Source: Terriglobales bacterium (GTDB lineage: Bacteria > Acidobacteriota > Terriglobia > Terriglobales > Acidobacteriaceae). Taken from it: a stretch of 64,000 nt of DNA. The notes beneath the pieces were generated by a model. The model searched no databases. It was not told the DNA's origin and was given only the letters and a program-made list of their open reading frames with translations. Positions 15,093 through 23,062 of this stretch are shown piece after piece. The DNA lies in contig JAICSO010000001.1 of assembly GCA_025936825.1 (NCBI GenBank), positions 1 to 64,000 on the forward strand, written 5' to 3'. Numbering within the stretch: the first letter of the stretch is position 1; each line of letters begins with the position of its first letter. The translations under genes were made by a program, and so were the position numbers.

Positions 15093-15863
15093 GTGAGGAC
15101 TGAGCGGGGGAGCTTTTCTATCGCACGGCCATTCCGTCGTATGGCGGAAATCGCGAGTCGTGGCGTGGTCCTGCGGCGAGAGTTGCCGGCGCATCTCGGG
15201 GGAAAGCCACTGTACGTCTCGCCAGAATGCAGCCTGCGCTACTGGGGCCGCGAACTTGCGGCCGTCGATCCGATTCTCTGGAGGATGGTGGACCATCACG
15301 TGCGTCCCGGCGACGTAGTGTGGGACGTAGGTGCAAATCTGGGACTTTTCGGGTTCGCAGCCGCCCACCGCGCATCTAGGGTGCTCCTATTGGAACCGGA
15401 TCCTTGGCTGGCCAACCTGCTACGGAAAAGCGCTGCGCATTATAGCAACGTGTCTGTGATCGAAACGGCGGTTGCGGATTACTGTGGCACCGGCACGCTA
15501 CACATTGCGACTCGCGGGCGCGCATCGAACTTCCTGTTCGGCAATGGCAACAGCCAAGCGGGCGGCAAACGCCGCGCCGAGCAGGTCCGCGTCGCAAGTC
15601 TGGACTCGCTGCCTGGGCCTCTTCCTAACATCGTGAAGATCGATGTCGAGGGATCTGAGTTGGCGGTGCTTCGCGGCGCCACGCAAATTCTCGCCAAGGC
15701 ACGTCCGGTTGTGATCTGCGAAGTTTCTGGACAGTGGAAAAGCGTTACAAAATTACTCGCAGGGTACACACTGTTCAGCGGTGAAGACGGTACTCCAATC
15801 GCAACTGCAAGCTGGAATACCGTCGCGATCCCGCAAGAGAGAATTCAGCAGGTCACCGCTTGA
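15093..15863 (+). CDS. FkbM-family methyltransferase
   Basis: 256 residues. The SAM-binding region is DVVWDVGANLGLFGFAAAHRASRVLLLEPDP, then NVSVIETAVAD and the FkbM motif IVKIDVEGSELAVLRG. The start is either the GTG at 15093 or the ATG at 15141 (MAEIASRG); I use the longer. Acceptor unknown, typically a glycan or lipid hydroxyl. It is a different subtype from the broken FkbM gene at 3.8-4.6 kb. Confidence 0.85.
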   Translation: MRTERGSFSIARPFRRMAEIASRGVVLRRELPAHLGGKPLYVSPECSLRYWGRELAAVDPILWRMVDHHVRPGDVVWDVGANLGLFGFAAAHRASRVLLLEPDPWLANLLRKSAAHYSNVSVIETAVADYCGTGTLHIATRGRASNFLFGNGNSQAGGKRRAEQVRVASLDSLPGPLPNIVKIDVEGSELAVLRGATQILAKARPVVICEVSGQWKSVTKLLAGYTLFSGEDGTPIATASWNTVAIPQERIQQVTA

Positions 15864-15866
15864 ACT

Positions 15867-16160
15867 TTAGCCCCGACGAATGCCACGCGCCAAGGGCTTC
15901 ACGCGGTCGCGCAGATCTTCGGCGAACTCGGAGCCGCGGTCAATCGCTTCTTCGGCGAAGTCGCGCGCAGTTTCTTTCCAATCGTCAATGGTGTCGCGAG
16001 CCTGTTCGTATCCGCGCCGAAGGTCGCGGCGCATTTGCTTTCCAGCCTTTGGCGCGAACAGCATGCCGACAACGGCGCCCGCCCCGAGGCCAATCAGTAA
16101 GAATGTGATCGCTGTGCCAACTCTGCTGCCCTGATCGGGTTCGTATCTACCTTCACGCAT
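15867..16160 (-). CDS. YtxH-domain membrane protein
   Basis: A 97-residue protein with one N-terminal membrane helix (VGTAITFLLIGLGAGAVVGMLFAPKAGKQMRRDLRRG) and a charged, helical C-terminus. The 'GxxxGxLFAPxxGxxxR' pattern is the YtxH/gas-vesicle-like signature. Function is unknown, often general stress related. The ATG at 16160 follows a GAGGTG ribosome site. It is convergent with the FkbM gene; the two stops are 4 bp apart. Confidence 0.85.
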   Translation of the reverse strand: MREGRYEPDQGSRVGTAITFLLIGLGAGAVVGMLFAPKAGKQMRRDLRRGYEQARDTIDDWKETARDFAEEAIDRGSEFAEDLRDRVKPLARGIRRG

Positions 16161-16380
16161 AAGTGCACCTCGCAGTGAGTATTGTAAGCCTTGGATTCGC
16201 CACGGTGCAGTTAAGCTGTATCGGCGCATCGACACTTTGCGCCCTTTTTCAGGCAAGTTCCCAAAACGACATATCCCATATAAAATGTTGATTTCAGGCC
16301 TATAGCACTGATGCGTAGTCTCCTGCTGACTCGCTCCGCTCAGGCACGCCGCAAATCCTAGAAGGAGAGTCTTTCCGCAA

Positions 16381-16941
16381 ATGTCAATTCCAGCGACCCA
16401 GCTACGTCCGGGGATGATCATCAAGCACAACAACGACCTGCACTCGGTGTTCAGCGTGGAGCACCGCACGCCGGGCAACCTGCGCGCCTTCATTCAGGCC
16501 AAGCTGCGCAACCTGCGCACCGGCGCCATGTTCGAACACCGCTTCCGTTCGCCAGACCCCATTGACAAGATCAATGTCGACGAAGTTGAAATGGAGTTCC
16601 TCTACGCCGACGGCGACAATTACTACTTCATGGACACGACGAACTACGAGCAAACTCACCTCACGCGCGAGATCCTTGGCGATGCAGTGGATTATCTGAC
16701 GCCAAATCTTCCCATTCGCGTCGAGTTCTTCGACGGCAAGGCGGTGGGTATTGAACTGCCGCAGACAGTTGAACTGACGATCATCGAAACCGAGCCGGGA
16801 TTGAAGAGCGCGACGGCTTCGTCAGTCACCAAACCTGCGAAGACCGAAACTGGACTCGTGGTGCAGGTGCCGCCATTCATCAATGAAGGGGAAAAGATCA
16901 AGGTAGACACAGCGGAAGGTGTATACCTCTCGCGCGCGTAG
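16381..16941 (+). CDS. efp: Translation elongation factor P
   Basis: Relieves ribosome stalling at polyproline. 186 residues with KOW-like domain I, OB domains II and III, and late VQVPPFINEGEKIKVDTAEGVYLSRA. The domain-I tip loop reads TPGNLRAF, which aligns with KPGKGQAF of E. coli. The position of the modified Lys34 is therefore Asn33 here, with no modifying enzyme gene (epmA/B, earP) in view. AGAAGGAGAG lies before the ATG. The 220-bp upstream region has a -10-like TAAAAT at 16281-16286. Confidence 0.96.
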   Translation: MSIPATQLRPGMIIKHNNDLHSVFSVEHRTPGNLRAFIQAKLRNLRTGAMFEHRFRSPDPIDKINVDEVEMEFLYADGDNYYFMDTTNYEQTHLTREILGDAVDYLTPNLPIRVEFFDGKAVGIELPQTVELTIIETEPGLKSATASSVTKPAKTETGLVVQVPPFINEGEKIKVDTAEGVYLSRA

Positions 16942-17005
16942 TGAGCAGGTTTCAAGGTTTCAGAGTTGCAAGGTTTCGGTCGAAATGTGAAGGCAAGAAA
17001 TCGAC

Positions 17006-17224
17006 GTGGGACTGGTATTGGTATCTCTCGCCACCATCGCTGGAGCATATGGACTGTGGTACGGGGCTTTCGCTGGGCAGTTTGCGGCTCGCCGTCCTTG
17101 GACGGGACGAGTTAAGTATCGTTACAAACCTAGCCTTTTCCAACGAATTATGGTTGTCACGGCGGGCCTGCTGATCACGATCTGCGGAATTGCGCAACTC
17201 GTAAGAATGTTAAAGCCGTATTGA
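17006..17224 (+). CDS. Small two-span membrane protein
   Basis: 72 residues from a GTG start. The N-terminal span LVLVSLATIAGAYGLWYGAFAGQFA, a basic loop (RRPWTGRVKYRYKPS) and a second span IMVVTAGLLITICGIAQLV give a hairpin topology. I do not recognise the family. It lies between efp and a fragment that copies the efp 3' end, so it may have been carried in by the event that made the duplication. The start is uncertain. Confidence 0.55.
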   Translation: MGLVLVSLATIAGAYGLWYGAFAGQFAARRPWTGRVKYRYKPSLFQRIMVVTAGLLITICGIAQLVRMLKPY

Positions 17225-17227
17225 CTG

Positions 17228-17278
17228 GGAATCAAGGTGGAAACCGATGAGGGTGTGAATCTCTCGCGCTTAGTTTAG
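17228..17278 (+). pseudogene. Duplicated 3' end of efp
   Basis: Translated in frame it reads GIKVETDEGVNLSRLV and stop, matching the efp C-terminus EKIKVDTAEGVYLSRA at 10 of 14 positions from IKV onward. The DNA just after it ('ccaaggtttcag') also resembles the DNA after efp ('caggtttcaaggtttcag'). It has no start or upstream part, so it is a fossil of a tandem efp duplication. Confidence 0.7.
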
Positions 17279-17281
17279 TGC

Positions 17282-17364
17282 CAAGGTTTCAGTGTTTCAA
17301 AGTTTCAAGATTTCAGTCGGAACTGCGATTCAGGGAAACTTTGAAACCTTCAAACCTTTGAAAC
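17282..17364. repeat. Inverted GTTTCAAAG repeat
   Basis: 'aaggtttcagtgtttcaaag' and 'tttcaag' on the left pair with 'ctttgaaaccttcaaacc' and 'tttgaaac' on the right. Same word family as 13374-13605 and 16945-16985. It ends 3 bp before the acylphosphatase start. Confidence 0.7.
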
Positions 17365-17366
17365 GC

Positions 17367-17660
17367 ATGTCCGACAGGGAAATCCAAGCACGAAAGTTCG
17401 TTGTACGCGGCCGCGTTCAAGGCGTCGGTTTTCGCTGGTTTGTCGAACGAGAGGCGCACCTGCTCAAGATCGCTGGATGGGTGCGCAACAATCACGACGG
17501 CAGCGTAGAAGTGTTGGCGATGGGAACACGCGATCAGCTTTCAGGATTGCGATCGCGTTTGCAGCAGGGGCCGCGGGCGGCGAGGGTCGATGATGTTCGG
17601 GAAGTCGAAGCAAAGCCGGTTGCAGGCTTGACTACATTTCGCATTGAAGGGGCATGGTGA
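17367..17660 (+). CDS. acyP: Acylphosphatase
   Basis: 97 residues. The signature [18 protein letters not shown] contains the phosphate-binding arginine, and [17 protein letters not shown] contains the catalytic asparagine. It hydrolyses acyl phosphates such as carbamoyl- and acetyl-phosphate. The ATG at 17367 ([10 protein letters not shown]) is chosen because the upstream extension is repeat sequence. Its stop overlaps the apt start by 7 bp. Confidence 0.93.
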   Translation: MSDREIQARKFVVRGRVQGVGFRWFVEREAHLLKIAGWVRNNHDGSVEVLAMGTRDQLSGLRSRLQQGPRAARVDDVREVEAKPVAGLTTFRIEGAW

Positions 17661-18214
17661 TGGCAAATACGTCGGTGAAAACAGAAGCTAACTGCGAACA
17701 CCTGAAGCAGTTGATTCGCGAAGTCCCGGATTTTCCGAAGAAAGGCATTCTGTTTTACGACATCACTACGCTGCTGAAAGATAAGGTTGGCTTCGCCACG
17801 CTGGTTGATTCGCTTTCCGAGCACTACATGGGCAAAGGCATCGATCTCGTGCTCGGGATGGAAGCGCGCGGATTCATTTTTGGGCCAGCGGTAGCCTATC
17901 GACTGAACGCCGGATTTGTGCCAGTGCGGAAGCCAGGCAAGCTTCCCGCTGCGACGAAGAAGTATGACTACGCGCTCGAGTACGGAACCAACACCCTCGA
18001 GATCCACGAAGACGCGATCGTGAAGGGCCAGCGCGTGATCATTGTCGATGATCTCCTCGCAACTGGGGGCACGGCCGAAGCAACCGCGAGATTAGCCGAG
18101 TCACTCGGCGCAAAAATCGAGGGCCTCGGATTCGTCGTGGAACTCGATTTCCTGAATCCGCGGACCAAGCTTCAGGGATACGACGTGTTCTCGCTGCTGC
18201 ACTACGACAAATAG
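17654..18214 (+). CDS. apt: Adenine phosphoribosyltransferase
   Basis: Salvages adenine to AMP with PRPP. 186 residues. [23 protein letters not shown] at the N-terminus, the [15 protein letters not shown] segment, the flexible loop [27 protein letters not shown], and the PRPP site [19 protein letters not shown] at 17654, overlapping the acylphosphatase stop. A GCAAAGA-type inverted repeat follows directly after the stop. Confidence 0.96.
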   Translation: MVMANTSVKTEANCEHLKQLIREVPDFPKKGILFYDITTLLKDKVGFATLVDSLSEHYMGKGIDLVLGMEARGFIFGPAVAYRLNAGFVPVRKPGKLPAATKKYDYALEYGTNTLEIHEDAIVKGQRVIIVDDLLATGGTAEATARLAESLGAKIEGLGFVVELDFLNPRTKLQGYDVFSLLHYDK

Positions 18215-18294
18215 TTTTTCTTTGCGATCTTTGCGTACTTTGCGGTTCGCCGCCGAACTCATAACCGCAAAGACCGCAAAGGAGGCAAAGAAAA
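18215..18294. repeat. Inverted CTTTGCGATCTTTGCG repeat after apt
   Basis: 'tttttctttgcgatctttgc' with 'gtactttgcggtt' pairs with 'aaccgcaaagaccgcaaagg' and 'aggcaaagaaaa'. The same family lies at 34782-34854 and, translated, inside hypF at 60688-60719. A long hairpin at a gene end, so a probable terminator. Confidence 0.75.
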
Positions 18295-18445
18295 CTCCCT
18301 AGAACGCCCAATCGTAAGTACGCCAGCTTCTCTGGCCTGAGCTGCTGCTGAATTTCTGCAGTTTTCCTCGCCTACTTACGCGCAACCTGCCCTGTCCAGC
18401 TTGCCATCGAACTCCCGGAACGAAGAAACCAGGAGGGAGAACTCT

Positions 18446-18821
18446 ATGAAGACACTAGGACTTTGCTTGCTTCTCGCCTGTTTTATGTCGGTTTTGGGCG
18501 ATGGCAGACGACAACGACAAAGGGAAGAGCGACACTCGCACGGTGACCGGGTGCTTGCAGCAAACCTCGCACAACAATCAATTCCTGCTCAAAGCCAATG
18601 ACGGCAGCAGCTGGACGGTGAGCAGTGACACTGCTTCGCTGGCCGAGCACGTGGGCCACACCGTCACGGTGACCGGCGTAGTTACCAACTCCAAGATGCA
18701 CAACATGAAAGAAGACACCAAGGACATGGCGCACGACACCGGCGTGAAAAAGTCGAACAATGAACACGGACGCCTGAAAGCGACCGACGTTCAGATGGTC
18801 AGCAGTTCCTGCTCGCAATAG
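18446..18821 (+). pseudogene. Secreted OB-like (DUF5818-type) protein with a +1 frameshift
   Basis: A strong GGAGGGAG ribosome site precedes the ATG at 18446 and signal peptide MKTLGLCLLLACFMSVLG. The mature part continues in another frame as DDNDKGKSDTRTVTGCLQQTSHNNQFLLK, HVGHTVTVTGVV and KATDVQMVSSSC. Removing one G from the GGG at 18496-18498 restores '..SVLAMA-DDNDKG', a perfect signal-peptidase site. The mature domain resembles that of the gene at 21764-22210. Either recent decay or a sequence error. Confidence 0.7.
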
Positions 18822-18919
18822 CGATCGCGCCAGGTCTTCCAGAAATTTGAAGGCCTGGCAATTCCTTCTCTTCACCATTCCGTTGTTCCTGCCCCTGTGG
18901 GCGTACACTGTCGCCGAGC

Positions 18920-19441
18920 ATGCGGCGGCCTTCTGCCATTCTCGGGACATTCGTCTTCCTGTTTGTTGCGCCAGGATTCGTTGCGGGAGTAGTTCCGCGG
19001 TGGCTCACCCACTGGAAATTTCAACCGGCGCTGCTGAACATTGTCCTGCTGCGATGGCTGGGAGTAGCGCTGTTACTGATCGGTGCCGCAATCGTGCTGG
19101 ACTCGTTCGCGCAGTTTGCGTTGCAAGGGTTGGGCACACCTGCGCCGGTGCTCCCGACCAGGCACCTAGTAATCACCGGTCTGTATCGGTACGTGCGCAA
19201 TCCGATGTACGTGGGCGTGGCGGCCGCAATTTTCGGGCAGGCACTGCTTTTTGAAAGCAGAGATCTGCTGATCTATGGTCTGCTCGTCTGGCTGGCGTTC
19301 CACCTGTTCGTTCATTTCTACGAAGAACCCACGCTGCGAAAAACGTTCGGCGAGGAGTATGACGCTTTCTGCCGTGAAGTTCCGCGCTGGATACCGCGCT
19401 TGCGGCGGGCGCCTTCCTCCTTGTCAGCGAAGCACGGCTGA
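18920..19441 (+). CDS. Isoprenylcysteine carboxyl methyltransferase (ICMT/PEMT) family membrane protein
   Basis: 173 residues with about four to five membrane spans. The signature RHLVITGLYRYVRNPMYVGVAAAIFGQALLF and the late HLFVHFYEEPTLRKTFGEEYDAFCREVPRWIPR are those of the ICMT/phospholipid methyltransferase superfamily (SAM site RNPMY and E-E-P). The substrate in bacteria is unknown. It ends 1 bp before the convergent quinone-reductase gene. Confidence 0.85.
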   Translation: MRRPSAILGTFVFLFVAPGFVAGVVPRWLTHWKFQPALLNIVLLRWLGVALLLIGAAIVLDSFAQFALQGLGTPAPVLPTRHLVITGLYRYVRNPMYVGVAAAIFGQALLFESRDLLIYGLLVWLAFHLFVHFYEEPTLRKTFGEEYDAFCREVPRWIPRLRRAPSSLSAKHG

Positions 19442-19442
19442 A

Positions 19443-20408
19443 TCACGCAATGTTCAGAACTATTTTTCCAAAGTTCTTGCCTTCAGCCAACAGTCCGCAG
19501 GCTTCGGCGACATCGCGCATCGACAGTATGTGGCCGATGACCGGATGCAAGTGGCCTTGCGAAATCCACGTCGAAAGCTGCTCCCAGGCCTGCTTCATGA
19601 CCTCGCGATTCGCCGAGAGATATGTCAGCCAGAGTCCATGTACACTGGCGCCCTTGGCGTAGAGAATGCCAGGATCGAGTTGCGCGCGCTGGCCGGTGGC
19701 GTTGCCGTAGACGATCACACGGCCAAAATCGCGCAGGCAGCGGACGCTTTTGGCAGTATGCTCGCCGCCCAGCATCTCGAAGACGACATCCACGCCTTCG
19801 CCGTGGGTCAGATCACGAATGGCCTCTTCGTAGTCCTGGCGTTTGTAGTTGATCGGATGCTGGAGGCCGAAAGCCTTGACGCGCTCCAGCTTTTCGTCAG
19901 ACGAAGACGTGCCATACATATCGAGGCCCAGCAGTTTGCCAATCTGCACCGCGGCGGTGCCAACCCCTCCTGCAACAGCATGGATGAGCACGCGCGGCAC
20001 GACCGTTCGCTCCGCCCGTTCGTGAGTTAATCCCGCTTTCCAATACGCTAAGTAGGCCGTAAAGAAATTCACGGGGAACGCTGCGCCTTGTTGCGATGTC
20101 CACGCTTTTGGGAGCGGCCAGAGCAGAGCTGATTTCGCTGCGGCCACTTCAGCGAAGGCTCCCCACTGCGTGTAGCCCATAACCCTTTCACCGTTGCTCA
20201 CGCGAGCCCCGCAGAATTCACGCCCCGCCACAACCGGTGGCTGGGGCAAGCCGGGATAGCGCCCCGAGGTACTCATGGTATCGGCGAAATTCAGCCCTCC
20301 GCAGTGGACCCGGATCAGCTCCTCTCCCCGGCCAATGTTGGGATCAGGCATGTCGCGGATTTCGAGGACTTCGGGCCCTCCGTAGCGGCTGATAACCACG
20401 GCTTTCAT
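19443..20408 (-). CDS. Zinc-independent medium-chain dehydrogenase (NADPH:quinone oxidoreductase type)
   Basis: 321 residues. An N-terminal GroES-like half (MKAVVISRYGGPEVLEIRDMP, GLNFADTMSTSGRYPG, VAGREFCGARV) is followed by the Rossmann half with HAVAGGVGTAAVQIGKLLG. No catalytic zinc cysteines, as in quinone reductase/QOR proteins. Likely reduces quinones or enones with NADPH. A 228-bp gap upstream, shared with the divergent PIN-TRAM gene, holds a CCCCTCG/CGAGGGG hairpin (20537-20558). Confidence 0.88.
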   Translation of the reverse strand: MKAVVISRYGGPEVLEIRDMPDPNIGRGEELIRVHCGGLNFADTMSTSGRYPGLPQPPVVAGREFCGARVSNGERVMGYTQWGAFAEVAAAKSALLWPLPKAWTSQQGAAFPVNFFTAYLAYWKAGLTHERAERTVVPRVLIHAVAGGVGTAAVQIGKLLGLDMYGTSSSDEKLERVKAFGLQHPINYKRQDYEEAIRDLTHGEGVDVVFEMLGGEHTAKSVRCLRDFGRVIVYGNATGQRAQLDPGILYAKGASVHGLWLTYLSANREVMKQAWEQLSTWISQGHLHPVIGHILSMRDVAEACGLLAEGKNFGKIVLNIA

Positions 20409-20636
20409 GTCACGAGTCTAACGAATCTTTGCTGAAGAGGCTGTGGCGTATGTTGGCGCTTTCGTCCGCGCATGGGTCCGTGGCCTGCCCAGGAACATGG
20501 CTTGCGATAGAGGTATATACTCTTGACGTACGAACGCCCCTCGAGCAGTGCCGAGGGGACGGGGCTCTTAATTCTTATACCGCCCCGGATAGATAGCCGG
20601 TCGTCAGCACGGGAGATTTCATAAAGGCCGGCAGGG

Positions 20637-21758
20637 ATGGCCGAACGCGATTGGCCTTCCCCGGGAGGTACTGCTGTGGACTTGGTTCTCATACGTGTCT
20701 TTTTCGTACTTTTTGTAACTTACACTTGCTATCGCGTTGATCCTTTTGGAGCTAACCCCAGGTTTAATGCCATTCTCGGCGCAATGCTCGGTGCAGCGAT
20801 TGTGCTTTTTGAATGGCGGCTCCGCCGCATCAGCCTGAAGCGGCTGATTGGTGCAGCGATTGGGAGCATCCTTGGGATCATCGGTGCCTACCTCTTTGCG
20901 CTCGTAATCCACGAAAGCTTCACTCCGGGCTCTCTCCGCAGCTTTCTCGAAATGATGGTGATGCTGCTGATGGCCTATGTAGGCCTGGTGGTGGGTGCCA
21001 ACAAGGGCGACCTGCTGAACCTGGCTGCGTTGGGTGGAGTGTTTGGCGGCGAGAAGCAAACCAAGAAGGCGTACAAGATTTTGGATACGAGCGTCATCAT
21101 CGACGGCCGTATTGCTGACATCGCCGAAACTGGGTTCCTCGACGGCACCGTAGTCGCGCCGCAGTTTGTATTGCGCGAGTTGCAGTTGGTGGCCGACTCT
21201 GCCGATCCCTTGAAGCGCAACCGTGGGCGGCGCGGCCTGGACATTCTCCAGCGCTTGCAAAAAGTGGCGTCGCTACAAATCCAGATTGTTGAAGATGATT
21301 TTCCTACGGTGCGAGAGGTCGATCTCAAGCTGATCGAACTCGCAAAGCTGTACGAGGGAAAAATTATCACCAATGATTTCAATCTGAACAAGGTGGCGCA
21401 ACTGCAGGGCGTGGATGTCCTCAACATCAACGAACTGGCAAACTCCCTCAAGCCCATCGTGTTACCCGGCGAAATCATGCGCGTGTTTATCCTGAAAGAA
21501 GGCAAGGAGTACAACCAGGGCGTCGCCTATCTCGACGACGGCACCATGGTCGTGGTGGACAATGCGCGCAAGATGATTGGCAAGACGATCGACATCTCTG
21601 TGACGTCGGTCTTGCAGACCACTGCCGGCAAAATGATTTTCGGGAAATGGGATGAGCGATCGGGGCCGAGGAACGAACCCAGGCCGATGCAGACGGTGCA
21701 AACACCGCTTGCGGAACCCAAAAAAGCTATTGCTACCGCTGAACACCCGGTTGAGTAG
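20637..21758 (+). CDS. PIN-TRAM domain membrane protein (YacL-like)
   Basis: 373 residues. Four N-terminal membrane spans (about residues 14-125), then a PIN nuclease domain starting [37 protein letters not shown] with the acidic residues D149 and D156 region and later [16 protein letters not shown]. Finally a TRAM RNA-binding domain ([35 protein letters not shown]). Probably a membrane-tethered RNase. ispD is the next plus-strand gene after an opposed gene; yacL-ispD neighbours are also known in Firmicutes. TATACT at 20516-20521 may be its -10. Confidence 0.9.
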   Translation: MAERDWPSPGGTAVDLVLIRVFFVLFVTYTCYRVDPFGANPRFNAILGAMLGAAIVLFEWRLRRISLKRLIGAAIGSILGIIGAYLFALVIHESFTPGSLRSFLEMMVMLLMAYVGLVVGANKGDLLNLAALGGVFGGEKQTKKAYKILDTSVIIDGRIADIAETGFLDGTVVAPQFVLRELQLVADSADPLKRNRGRRGLDILQRLQKVASLQIQIVEDDFPTVREVDLKLIELAKLYEGKIITNDFNLNKVAQLQGVDVLNINELANSLKPIVLPGEIMRVFILKEGKEYNQGVAYLDDGTMVVVDNARKMIGKTIDISVTSVLQTTAGKMIFGKWDERSGPRNEPRPMQTVQTPLAEPKKAIATAEHPVE

Positions 21759-21763
21759 GGGCT

Positions 21764-22210
21764 CTAGAAGATCGCTGCTGAAGCTGAGTTGACCAGAATT
21801 GCGTCGCCTTGGCGCGTTCCGATCACATTGGCACGTTCCCCCGCTAACTTGCTCAGGGCTGCTTCACCGCCGACCAAAGTGTAGCGGCGGTCGCCGTCTA
21901 CGAGTACGTAACTTGCACCATGCCGGAAGCATGCCCGCGCACATTCGGATGAGCTCTGGTGTGAGTTCCGCATGTGTCGAGCGCCGCAATGCGAGTCGGT
22001 GATCATACCGCTAAAAGCTGTGCCGGTGGGTTGCGGTGATGGAGTAGCCGGGGTGACATTGCGAGCATCGTCTCCTGAGGCAGCGTCAGCTCTGTGATCG
22101 GCCAGGGCGACCGAGGCGCCGGCCACTATGGTTGCAAACGCCAGCGAGGCAGCCAGCACTAACCCAGTGCAAAAGCCCACCAGGGAAAGCCACGAACGGT
22201 GTTTCCTCAC
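21764..22210 (-). CDS. Exported OB-like (DUF5818-type) protein
   Basis: 148 residues from a GTG at 22210, with GGAGG 5 bases upstream. Signal anchor HRSWLSLVGFCTGLVLAASLAFATIVAGASVALA, a low-complexity linker, then TAFSGMITDSHCGARH, SSECARACFRHGASYVLVDGDRRYTLVGGEAALSKLAGERANVIGTRQGDAILV. The C-C-C cysteine pattern and small beta fold recur in many acidobacterial secreted proteins. Function unknown. It is divergent from ispD. Confidence 0.75.
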   Translation of the reverse strand: MRKHRSWLSLVGFCTGLVLAASLAFATIVAGASVALADHRADAASGDDARNVTPATPSPQPTGTAFSGMITDSHCGARHMRNSHQSSSECARACFRHGASYVLVDGDRRYTLVGGEAALSKLAGERANVIGTRQGDAILVNSASAAIF

Positions 22211-22318
22211 GAGTACCTCCGGCGATTTGCGAGACAAATGTTTGTTGCTCCCGTGTGAGGCGTGGTTGCACTCGATCGCGCGCGGAAAAAACCGTAGTCG
22301 TATATACTGATCGCCCGC

Positions 22319-23050
22319 ATGAAGGTAATTGTCATTATTCCGGCCGCCGGCCTGGGTACGCGCATGGCTTCGGCTCCTGCCTCGAAGCGCAGTAAACCCG
22401 CTGCCACCAAGCAATTCGCAGAACTCGACGGAGTTCCGGTCCTGGCACGCACGCTGGCCAGTTTTGCCGGCAGCCCGGATGTGACTGAAATTTATGTCGC
22501 ACTGAGAGCGTCGGAAATTGCGCCGTTCCGGAATCGTCTGCAGAAGGATTTCCCTCAGATATGGGCGAAAAAGCCTGTACTAGTCGAAGGTGGAGAGCAT
22601 CGGCAGGAGTCAGTCACCAATGCGTTGGCGCAGATTTCCGCCGCACCGGATGATGTCGTGCTGGTTCACGACGCGGTTAGGCCATTTGTCACGCAGCAGA
22701 TGATTCGCGATGTAATTGGGGCAGTGAAACACTACGGCGCCGCAATCGTCGGCATTCCCGCGGTTGATACGGTAAAGCAGGTGGAACGGACCGCCGAAGG
22801 TGCCGTCATCAAAGCGACTATCCCGCGCCAGCAGATTGTACTGGCGCAAACGCCGCAAGGCTTTCGCTACGACGTGATCAAAAAGGCCTTCGATGAGGCT
22901 GCAGCGGACGGCTTCACTGGAACTGACGAGGCATCACTGGTCGAGCGCTCAGGCCACCAGGTCGCAGTCGTGATGGGCACCCCGCGCAACATGAAGATCA
23001 CCACTCCGGCCGATTTCGAACTGGCCGGATTCTACTTAAAGCACTCTTGA
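22319..23050 (+). CDS. ispD: 2-C-methyl-D-erythritol 4-phosphate cytidylyltransferase
   Basis: Third step of the MEP isoprenoid pathway: MEP plus CTP to CDP-ME. 243 residues. Nucleotide site IPAAGLGTRMA (8-18), KQFAELDGVPVLARTL, VEGGEHRQESVTNAL, VLVHDAVRPFV and the late FTGTDEASLVERSG. A TATACT (22303-22308) 10 bases before the ATG suggests a very short leader. No ispF follows, unlike in many bacteria. Confidence 0.96.
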   Translation: MKVIVIIPAAGLGTRMASAPASKRSKPAATKQFAELDGVPVLARTLASFAGSPDVTEIYVALRASEIAPFRNRLQKDFPQIWAKKPVLVEGGEHRQESVTNALAQISAAPDDVVLVHDAVRPFVTQQMIRDVIGAVKHYGAAIVGIPAVDTVKQVERTAEGAVIKATIPRQQIVLAQTPQGFRYDVIKKAFDEAAADGFTGTDEASLVERSGHQVAVVMGTPRNMKITTPADFELAGFYLKHS

Positions 23051-23062
23051 GCCTAGCGCAAA

